33,241 bases of DNA from Xanthomonas bromi. Lineage in GTDB: Bacteria; Pseudomonadota; Gammaproteobacteria; Xanthomonadales; Xanthomonadaceae. The notes below the pieces were generated by a model. That model was given only the letters and a program-made list of their open reading frames with translations. It was not told the origin of the DNA and ran no database searches. The position numbers were made by a program, and so were the translations under genes. Shown here piece by piece: positions 27,233 to 33,241 of the stretch. The stretch lies in the NCBI RefSeq assembly GCF_900092025.1, contig NZ_FLTX01000049.1, positions 1 through 33,241 on the forward strand, written 5' to 3'. Each line of letters begins with the position of its first letter. The stretch's first letter is position 1.

Positions 27233-27278
27233 GCCCTTTGACAAGCTACCGGCCCCGACCGGTGAGAGGAGCAGGCAA

Positions 27279-28478
27279 GTGGAACTGGATAAGGCGACGC
27301 TGGACGAACTGACGTCAGGCTGCAAGACGCCACAGGACGTGGAGAAACTGTTTTCGCAGATGTTCAGCACATGATCAACCGCTCGCTGGAGGCGCAGATG
27401 CAGGCCCATGTGGGCCATGCGTCGCATGGACGCGCAGGCGGCAACGTGCGCAATGGCAGAAGCCGTAAGACGGTGCAAAGCGCGGTGGGCGACTTGCAGA
27501 TTCAGACCCCGCGTGACCGCGCGGCACGTTCGAACCGCAGTGGGTGAAGAAGCGCCAGATGCGATTGGCGGGGATGGAGGAGAAGATTCTGGCGTTGCAC
27601 GCGCGAGGCATGACCACGCGCGACATCGCGTCGGCGCTGGTGGACTTGTACGGGGTGGAGATATCACATGCGTTGATCGCGCAGGCGACCGATGCGGTGC
27701 TGGAGCAGGCGCGGGCGTGGCAATCGCGGCCGCTGGATGCGATCTATCCGATCGTCTGGCTGGACGGCATCGTGGTAAAGGTGCAGCACAACAAGCAGGT
27801 CATCAACAAGGCCGCACACGTGGTGCTGGGGGTCAACCTGCGCGCAGAGAAGGAGGTCCTTGGCTTGTGGTTGTCTGAACACGAAGGTGCCAAGTTCTGG
27901 CTGTCGGTGTTGACCGAACTGCGTCATCGCGGCGTGGGCGACATCTACATCGCCTGCATGGATGGCATGAAAGGCCTGCCCGAGGCGGTGCAAGCGGTGT
28001 TTCCGCACACGCTCACGCAACTGTGCATCATGCACCTGCTGCGGGCCAGCCTGCACTACGTCAACGCTGGCGACAGCAAGGCGGTCGTGGCCGCGCTCAA
28101 GCGCATCTATCAGTCCGCCACGGCCGAAGAAGCGGCGGCGGAACTGGAGGCGCTGGACACGCAGTGGGGCGGCAAATACCGTGCGGTGGTCCGCTTGTGG
28201 CGCGGCAACTGGGACACGATCATTCCGTTCTTCCAGTTCGTGCCGCAGATCCGCAGGGTGATCTACACCACCAATGCCATCGAATCGTTAAACATGCTCA
28301 TGCGCAAGCTCACCCGCAACCGGCGTATTTTTTCCAACGACTGTGCCGCGCTTAAATCGCTGTTCCTGGCCGTGCGCGAGGCATCGAAGAATTGGCGCTC
28401 AATCCATCACTGGAAACAGGCTCTGCAAAGTTCCAGGTGATGTTCGGCGAAGACCGCGTACCGATGAGTGTGCTATGA
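27279..28478 (+). pseudogene. IS256-family transposase (Mutator superfamily), three frameshifts
   Basis: The GTG at 27279, preceded by a GAGAGGAG ribosome binding site, begins MELDKATLDELTSGCKTPQDVEKLFSQMF. A one-base loss near 27363 moves the frame to HMINRSLEAQMQAHVGHASHGRAGGNVRNG. A second loss near 27522 moves it to GTFEPQWVKKRQMRLAGMEEKI. A third near 28426 separates WKQALQ from FQVMFGEDRVPMSVL, the normal end at 28478. The DDE residues are in the large middle part: IVWLDGIVVK, YIACMDGMKGLPEA and TTNAIESLNM. Each break is a single missing base. The longest intact piece (27544-28440) lacks the N-terminal DNA-binding part, so the element should be inactive on its own. Confidence 0.9.
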
Positions 28479-28485
28479 AAAACAT

Positions 28486-28511
28486 AGTTACACAGTTAGC
28501 TTGACAGACCC
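28486..28511 (-). repeat. Right terminal inverted repeat of the IS256-family element
   Basis: Reads, on the minus strand, GGGTCTGTCAAGCTAACTGT then GTAACT, pairing with the left end. Confidence 0.8.
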
Positions 28512-28536
28512 TAGCTCCACTTCTGGCGTCCTCTAA

Positions 28537-28707
28537 AAGCGGGGGGATTACCAACTTCGAACGATCTATGAAACTATATCTCAATTCAATCCAGGCATTG
28601 AGCTACCATCCTACATAACCGGACAATTTGCAAATCCTTCTCAAAAAAGACAAGTTCGAAAAATAAGGAAGCCTCGCAATGCGGCGCCCCTCACCAGATC
28701 GCCTTGA
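28537..28707 (+). other. Possible remnant of a truncated coding region
   Basis: Directly after the IS256-type element a 56-codon frame reads DYQLRTIYETISQFNPGIEL and continues PSYITGQFANPSQKRQVRKI. Its amino-acid mix looks protein-like, it has no start codon near its beginning, and it ends in a basic tail. It could be the 3' end of a gene whose front was removed. No family recognised; weak. Confidence 0.2.
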
Positions 28708-28755
28708 TGCTGAGCATCGGTTATCAGATCGCATAATCCTCGCCGAATGATTCGG

Positions 28756-30045
28756 TTATAGTTTTTCCAAACAAGCAAAGCCGTTGGCAGCATCGAAATA
28801 AATGCTCTTTTCTTTCAAAATTCCAGCACCGAGACGCCAAGAAACTGGAAAGACCATCGCTTTTTGATCCGTAACGATGGCGTCGATGTCCATTGCTTGG
28901 TTGTCAATGACCATAGAGACATTTGACTCTGCATATTGCAATGTCTTTTTGCCGAACACATCAACGACTTCTTTTTGCTTGAGGCTTTTTTCTGGAAATC
29001 CAGCGAGCCCCACGCCGGAGGCCTCTAATATTACTGAGGCGCCGGTGTCCAGATGCACCAACTCACTCTTCCCTCTGATGGTTGCAGGCATGCGTGCAGC
29101 CATTGGAGTGCCCCACAACATCGATGAGTATCTGAACTTGTTTTTGCACGAAGAAGCGGCAGTTGGCAATAGCGTCAAACGTTCCTTGCTGATCTTGACT
29201 GCACCTAACTGCCTCAACAAATCAAGCCCGATGACATTGGCCTTTACGTCTTTGCTCGTGGAAAACGATACGTTTTTAAATGTAACGCTACCAATCTTTA
29301 GATCAACCGGATCAGTGAGCCCGAACTCAACAAGCTTTGAGGTGTTAAGCGCCTCGGAAAAAAACTTCGGCGTAATCGTCAAGCCCATCGCCCCTGCAAA
29401 TTCCTAACTAATAATTGAGCGTGTCGAACCGGTGTCTAGAATAAAATCGGATTCGCCGGATCGCGGCTTGCCTTCCACCTCGGCTGATAGCATTCCTTTG
29501 ATCAGGGGGATGCCGTGAGTCATGTCGAGGGCTATTTGTTCTTCTTTCGAGAGTGGCTCCAAAAGCTTTCCCGAAGGTGGCCTACCTACAAATGCTTGGA
29601 AATCCGGCCTTGTCAAGGGCTCGGTCTCATCCCCGGTCTTCAATAAGGGCTGCACCTCTGCCTCATATATTTTTTTGACCTCCAACATTCCTCTTGCCCA
29701 AGCATCAATATTGCCGTTGGCCAGGAAATTTCCCGAGCCGAGGCTTTTACACAAATACATTGCGCCTTGGCCTTTTTGACTTTTAACGCCTGCATCACCG
29801 ATGCATCTACTGACCCACGCGTCCGATTTCTTCAAGTCTGAGTTAACTCGTGCCCACGCGGCGGCGGCGGGATACTTTGCCACTCCATCGGATTTTGCCA
29901 ATACCCTCAAAGTTTCCTCATCTGCGCGCAAGGTCATCAAGGTAATCCCAGGACCATCTTGCGGCAATACATTATCAGCGTGAGCTGTTGATGCATAAAC
30001 CAACATCAGTACTGGGAGCAATGAGAGCGTCTTTTTATTTTGCAT
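28756..30045 (-). pseudogene. Secreted tandem retropepsin-like aspartic protease, interrupted by one in-frame TAG
   Basis: One continuous frame with a single amber codon at 29404-29406. The ATG at 30045 gives a signal peptide (KKTLSLLPVLMLVYASTAHA), then a helical region, then the first retropepsin-type unit with FILDTGSTRSIIS (Asp204). The TAG is codon 214; after it the same frame continues EFAGAMGLTITPKFFSEAL, the normal follow-on of such a domain, including NVIGLDLLRQLGAV. A second unit has ELVHLDTGASVILEASGVGL (Asp333). Total would be 429 codons. CAG to TAG is the simplest origin. A reinitiation ATG at 29388 follows AGGGG. The gene lies 60 bp behind the double-glycine-leader gene and is probably co-transcribed. 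Codon use is far more A/T-rich than in the backbone. Confidence 0.75.
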
Positions 30046-30105
30046 GATTTCACCCGAAAAGCAGCTACCCAAAGGTGGCTGCCGCTATGGTATCAACCTG
30101 CCGAA

Positions 30106-30666
30106 TTACGGACCCGAAGGAATGGTGAACTTCACTTCGCTCTTGTAATCATTGGTTGTTGCATCGTAATTAATACTGAACTGGAACGTCAGTCCACCAC
30201 CCCAGTCATAAGTGTAAGCTGCACTTGCTCCTGTGATGGTGAAGTGGTCCGTCGTCATACCGAGCGAATAGTTATTGCCATTCAACGAGAAGTTGCCGTT
30301 TGCAGCAAGACCCCACGCACCCGTGGTTAGATTGTAGCTCTCTGACATATTGAGGGTCAGAAATAGATCGGGGTTGGTCCAGCTTTGAGATGCATGCGCG
30401 ATGCCACTGGCATCAATCCAAGCCTTGTCGGTTTGAGTCCAACTGTCACCGCTAACCTGGACAGACCCATCACCGCCGCCACCGCCACCGCCATCACCTG
30501 GATCCCACGGATCACTAGGAAACCCTGAATCGTTCGGCGGGAAGTCGGGCTCAGGATCAGGCGTTACCGTAACACCCGGCAGATCCTGCGTTTCAACCTG
30601 CGCGCCTCCGAATACCAAAGCTCGCTCTTCGGCAGACAACTCCCTCAACTTTTTCTCTTTGCTCAT
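30106..30666 (-). CDS. Double-glycine-leader protein, bacteriocin-like precursor
   Basis: Protein of 186 residues of unknown function. The first 22 residues, MSKEKKLRELSAEERALVFGG, look like a double-glycine leader of the bacteriocin type: charged helix, then L-S-x-E-E-x-A-L-V-x-GG, followed by AQVETQDLPG. Next comes an acidic Pro/Asp-rich linker (PDPEPDFPPNDSGFPSDPWD) and a run of seven glycines (about 58-66). The C-terminal 110 residues are rich in Asn, Thr, Ser and aromatic residues in alternating patterns (FSLNGNNYSLGMTTDHFTIT, YTYDWGGGLTFQFSINYDAT), suggesting a beta-sheet. Such leaders are normally removed by C39-peptidase ABC transporters; none is in the window. AAAGGA lies eight bases before the ATG. 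No Cys is present, so no disulfide or thioether. Confidence 0.65.
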   Translation of the reverse strand: MSKEKKLRELSAEERALVFGGAQVETQDLPGVTVTPDPEPDFPPNDSGFPSDPWDPGDGGGGGGGDGSVQVSGDSWTQTDKAWIDASGIAHASQSWTNPDLFLTLNMSESYNLTTGAWGLAANGNFSLNGNNYSLGMTTDHFTITGASAAYTYDWGGGLTFQFSINYDATTNDYKSEVKFTIPSGP

Positions 30667-30886
30667 CCTTAGAAGTCCTTTTGTTCCTTGATAAGTTCGA
30701 TTGGCGCCTTCTTAGCGCCCACCTTTCTTAGCAAAGCTCGCTACAATGCAAAAGCCACCGAAGCAAAAATTGAGAAGCAAAACCATCTTTAACGACTTAT
30801 TTGCACTAATCAAATACTTTATTAGCTTTACAGCTGTGAGCTGAATGTATGCTTGCAATATATTGACATATATGCAAGGAAACTTA
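30667..30886. promoter_or_regulatory. AT-rich divergent control region
   Basis: About 220 bp between the minus-strand leader-protein gene and the plus-strand nucleotidyltransferase gene, with promoters expected both ways. TTGCAC near 30808 followed by A/T-rich sequence may be part of the plus-strand promoter. GGCGC and GCGCC, seven bases apart near 30704, can fold in the 5' leader of the minus-strand gene. Confidence 0.4.
30852..30878 (+). promoter_or_regulatory. Hairpin overlapping the ribosome binding site of the nucleotidyltransferase gene
   Basis: CTTGCA-a-TATAT and ATATATGCAAG pair over 11 bp with one bulged A and a TGAC loop. The right arm ends in AAG, the first bases of the AAGGA ribosome binding site (30876-30880) just ahead of the ATG pair at 30887/30890. 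Folding of the RNA would hide that site; as DNA it is also a near-palindrome for a dimeric repressor. Confidence 0.5.
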
Positions 30887-31909
30887 ATGATGTATAGGCA
30901 ATGGATGGCCGATCACGCCAAGGCTGGCGCAAACATCAAGGATATCGCAAAAACTGCGCTGTCTTTACCACTGTTTAATGCGGATCAAAAAATTAATGTC
31001 GATCGCGTCGTGCATACCGTCGCCGACTACTTTGGGATCAACATCTGGTCTTTTAAGGTTGCGGGATCGGCCAGGTTTGGCTTTTCCTTAAATACAGGCG
31101 AGTGTTTTGATCCCCGATTTTCGGATCTCGATATTGCTTTAATTAGTAGCGAGCTATTCGCAAAATGCTGTTCAACAGATCTTTATCCGCTTGGTGATGT
31201 GAGATTTCCAGACTCGCAGCTCCCGCTGCCACAGCGCGCTAAATATAGAAAATTCATCAGTGAATTATCGAGGAGTCACGAACGAAACTTCTCACAGATC
31301 TCCATTGCTGTACACCGGGATTTAGCGAGTGTGGTATGCACAACTGCCTCAGCAATTGAAAGATTTTTTCGCCCAAATTCCCTGAGCCCTCAAATTGCAG
31401 ATAGGCTCAATCAAGACAGGGTAATTGCGTTAGATGCTCAGCCTGGTCATGGTTTTTTCCCGAACAACATCGCTGATGCTACCCCATTCAATTCAGCACC
31501 CTTCGTGGTGGACTGGGATCATATACAAAATCACTACTTGGCTAACAGCAGGCGTAGGGATATCTATGATTCGCTCGGGCTTTTTATCCAATTAGTGGAA
31601 GAAGTTGCGGAACTATCGTGCTGCCTGATCGGAGGGAGCTTCATTGATCCTGAGGTTGAGCACCCAGCTGATATTGACGTTGTGATTTTTTATACGGCCC
31701 GATCTGGTTTAGACCGTGATCTTGGCCGCATGTTGAAAAAAATTACCAACAGAGCGCTGATGCGCGACATTGACGTGCGCTTCGTGCCTTGTGATACAGC
31801 ACCTTGGATCACCATCAAGATAGCTGCGTTCTTCACCACGCTGTATCAGGCATCTCGAGACGGTAGGCCGCGTCCTGGTCCCCTGTTGACTATTGATCAA
31901 AGCATCTGA
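30887..31909 (+). CDS. Protein with two nucleotidyltransferase-like active sites
   Basis: Soluble 340-residue protein with two motifs of the polymerase-beta-type nucleotidyltransferase fold. First unit: FKVAGSARFGFSL (Gly60-Ser61) followed by FSDLDIALIS (Asp80, Asp82). Second unit: CLIGGSFIDPEVEHPADIDVVIFY (Gly250-Ser251, Asp262, Asp264), then LMRDIDVRFV with a possible third acidic residue (Asp294 or Asp296). The second unit resembles DUF6932-type minimal nucleotidyltransferases. The substrate, such as a protein, tRNA or nucleotide, cannot be read from sequence. Starts at 30887 or 30890 fit AAGGA; an upstream ATG at 30845 would run through the hairpin. The next gene starts one base after its stop, so the two proteins are almost certainly made together. 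Codon use is A/T-rich, unlike the backbone. Confidence 0.75.
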   Translation: MMYRQWMADHAKAGANIKDIAKTALSLPLFNADQKINVDRVVHTVADYFGINIWSFKVAGSARFGFSLNTGECFDPRFSDLDIALISSELFAKCCSTDLYPLGDVRFPDSQLPLPQRAKYRKFISELSRSHERNFSQISIAVHRDLASVVCTTASAIERFFRPNSLSPQIADRLNQDRVIALDAQPGHGFFPNNIADATPFNSAPFVVDWDHIQNHYLANSRRRDIYDSLGLFIQLVEEVAELSCCLIGGSFIDPEVEHPADIDVVIFYTARSGLDRDLGRMLKKITNRALMRDIDVRFVPCDTAPWITIKIAAFFTTLYQASRDGRPRPGPLLTIDQSI

Positions 31910-31910
31910 A

Positions 31911-32678
31911 ATGAAAGAAATATCGACAGGGGCAAGCCGCGTTCTGATTAGCTTACCGCTTCCACCGCCGTCCCATCAGGTGACTTCGTTCTTGGATCAA
32001 TGCGAGCGGCAAGTTCAGCGTGTGGGGGCTGCCAACGGAGCAGATTTTCACAGAGCGTCGTGGCGAATTAGAAGATGGATATATCCTTCCCATAAGCTCC
32101 AAAGTTTTTTAGAGATCGAACATCAAGACTTGGAGCTAGTCGAGCAAGCTGAAGTCGCAGACAGGGTTGACTACCAAGAGTGGATCAAAAAAGCGGGGGA
32201 CAATCTTTCCATCAACGAGATCACAGCACTCAATCAAACGTTCACAAAACGCCTATCTGGCATGAGAACTTACGCAGCATCGCTTGCTCAGCACTCACAT
32301 GGTGCTGAGCGCATTCTTCTTCCCGAGTGGGAAAAAGCACAAGATCGGATGAGGCAGATTGTAGAACTTGTTAATGAAGAAGCACTGGGCCAAGGCATCG
32401 TTGCCGCAACCCGTGCATTGGTGCTTATTAATAACGCACACGCCTTTTCTGATGGAAATGGACGCACCGCAAGAGCGGTTTTTAATTGGATATTGAGCCG
32501 CTCAAAGATGAACGATCCATTTTATATCACTTTAAAAACTCTGTCGGCCTATTCGTTTGGCGCTTACGAGCTTCATCTGAGAGAGGCAGAAATATTCTCG
32601 CGCTGGGATGGAGTTTTTCGTTTCCACGCCCAAGCAGTAAGAACAGCGCTTGATGTTCACGAAGAATCTTCCTATTGA
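31911..32678 (+). CDS. Fic-domain protein
   Basis: Fic/Doc-fold protein of 255 residues. The catalytic motif HAFSDGNGRTAR (177-188) keeps every residue of HxFx(D/E)GNGRxxR, so transfer of AMP or another phosphate-containing group to a target hydroxyl is plausible. The expected preceding region is present: GMRTYAASL (flap), then LLPEWEKAQDRMRQIVELVNE and ALVLINNAHAF. No (S/T)xxxE(G/N) inhibitory helix was found at either end, so if toxic it should be restrained by another protein. ATG at 31911 lies one base after the previous stop (TGA-A-ATG); an in-frame TTG at 31893 is less likely. The first 90 residues match nothing known to me. Pairing with a dual nucleotidyltransferase suggests a toxin-antitoxin or phage-defence module. 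Confidence 0.85.
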   Translation: MKEISTGASRVLISLPLPPPSHQVTSFLDQCERQVQRVGAANGADFHRASWRIRRWIYPSHKLQSFLEIEHQDLELVEQAEVADRVDYQEWIKKAGDNLSINEITALNQTFTKRLSGMRTYAASLAQHSHGAERILLPEWEKAQDRMRQIVELVNEEALGQGIVAATRALVLINNAHAFSDGNGRTARAVFNWILSRSKMNDPFYITLKTLSAYSFGAYELHLREAEIFSRWDGVFRFHAQAVRTALDVHEESSY

Positions 32679-32761
32679 GCCAATCTTATGACCAGCAATC
32701 GCCACTGGAGAATACAGTCTGAGCCGAGCGAATGATACGCCCAGGGTTCCGTAGACACTTA

Positions 32762-33241
32762 AGAGCGGCTAACAAAACCATTGAATTCTGTCGAACCGGC
32801 GGCATCATTGCCGGCATGAAACGTCGCAACGAGATCCCAACTGCGCTGTGGAAGCGCATCGAGTCACTGATTCCGCAGGTCAAGCCTTCCCCCAAAGGTG
32901 GACGACCTCGTGTCAGTGATCAGCAGGCCCTCAACGGCATCGTCTATGTGCTGCGCACGGGCATTGCGTGGGAAGACCTGCCTTTGGAACTTGGCGATGG
33001 CAGCGGCATGACCTGCTGGCGTCGGCTGCGTGATTGGCAAGCCAACGGGGTGTGGCATCGTCTACATCAAGTGCTGCTGGCCGAGCGACGTCGCGCCGAC
33101 ACACTGGACCTGAGCCGAGCAAGTCTGGACGCCGCCAGCGTGGCCTCCCCCCGGGGGGCCCGTATACAGGGCCAAACCCAACCGATCGCGGGAAACTCGG
33201 CAGCAAACGGCATGTGATCGTTGATCGAAACGGCGTACCGC
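32762..33241 (+). mobile_element. IS5-family insertion sequence, left part
   Basis: Begins around AGAGCGGCTAACAAAACCAT, the end sequence shared with 27180, and runs past the window edge. It carries an IS5-type transposase gene with a short upstream region. The right end and target duplication are outside the window. Confidence 0.7.
32816..33241 (+). CDS. IS5-family transposase, 3' end missing, needs a -1 frameshift
   Basis: Starts MKRRNEIPTALWKRIESLIP and continues GGRPRVSDQQALNGIVYVLRTGIAWEDLPLELG, the N-terminal pattern of IS5-family (probably IS427-group) transposases, then RRLRDWQANGVWHRLHQVLL and LDLSRASLDAASV, with the first DDE aspartate likely in SLDAASV. In the starting frame the product stops at 33217. 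The true continuation GPNPTDRGKLGSKRHVIVDRNG lies in the -1 frame, beginning after CCCCCCGGGGGG near 33150. In this group two overlapping frames joined by programmed -1 slippage are known, so this may be a working element; a broken copy is the alternative. Confidence 0.75.

Larger units (their letters stand above)
27207..28511 (+). mobile_element. IS256-family insertion sequence, degenerate
   Basis: About 1.3 kb bounded by terminal inverted repeats: GAGTCTGTGAATTGAACTGT at 27207 continuing to 27232, and its imperfect reverse complement at 28486-28511, 21 of 26 positions matching. The transposase gene inside is broken. The 8 bases on each side (TTGAATTC and TAGCTCCA) are not copies of each other, so no target duplication survives. 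The left end abuts the IS5-type end fragment. Confidence 0.85.

Noticed and set aside
27544..28440. Intact stand-alone transposase
   Set aside because: It lacks the normal start and end, both of which are present in other frames on either side.
28756..29388. Separate stand-alone gene for the second part of the aspartic protease
   Set aside because: It is in the same frame as the upstream part with only one TAG and five codons between them, and lacks its own signal peptide; one interrupted gene is the better reading.
1..33241. tRNA or rRNA genes
   Set aside because: No cloverleaf-like sequence with GTTCRA-type T-loop and acceptor pairing, and no rRNA signature, was noticed on reading; a tRNA scan would settle it.

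Overview
The window looks like a piece of a Xanthomonas chromosome. Evidence: strongly GC-rich coding DNA, an OpgD gene with a Tat signal, a TonB-dependent receptor next to a flavin-dependent halogenase under a LacI-type regulator, a 7-bp tandem repeat next to a REP-like hairpin, and IS256- and IS5-family elements. The species cannot be fixed from the sequence alone.

Bases 1-27070 are backbone, mostly intact housekeeping and cell-envelope genes. In order: the 3' part of mutM (DNA repair); a secreted DUF4380-like protein and opgD (periplasmic glucans); on the minus strand a GAF histidine kinase and tdk; rep helicase; a GNAT acetyltransferase gene broken by two frameshifts; a DUF4272-type protein; yceH (minus); an e(P4)-type acid phosphatase lipoprotein overlapping pyrF; a minus-strand block reading LacI regulator, Oar-like TonB receptor, tryptophan-halogenase-family enzyme; a small lipoprotein overlapping plsB by one base; an MDR-family oxidoreductase; a long non-coding stretch with the 7-bp repeat; a YdcH-like small protein (minus); a BamE-like secreted protein; and a small membrane protein.

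From about 27100 to the end the sequence becomes an accessory region, visibly richer in A/T with different codon use. It opens with a fragment of an IS5-type left end, into which a decayed IS256-family element abuts. Its transposase carries three separate one-base deletions. Next, on the minus strand, come a protein with a double-glycine leader and a secreted protein with two retropepsin-like DTG units whose reading frame is cut by one in-frame TAG. On the plus strand follows a tight two-gene operon: a protein with two nucleotidyltransferase-like active-site motifs and a Fic-domain protein (HAFSDGNGRTAR). The window closes with the 5' part of an IS5-family element whose transposase needs a -1 frameshift.

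The best candidates for undescribed biology are the dual-nucleotidyltransferase/Fic operon, with a hairpin covering the first gene's ribosome binding site, and the double-glycine-leader/tandem-retropepsin pair. Both are inferences from motifs and layout. No database search was possible.
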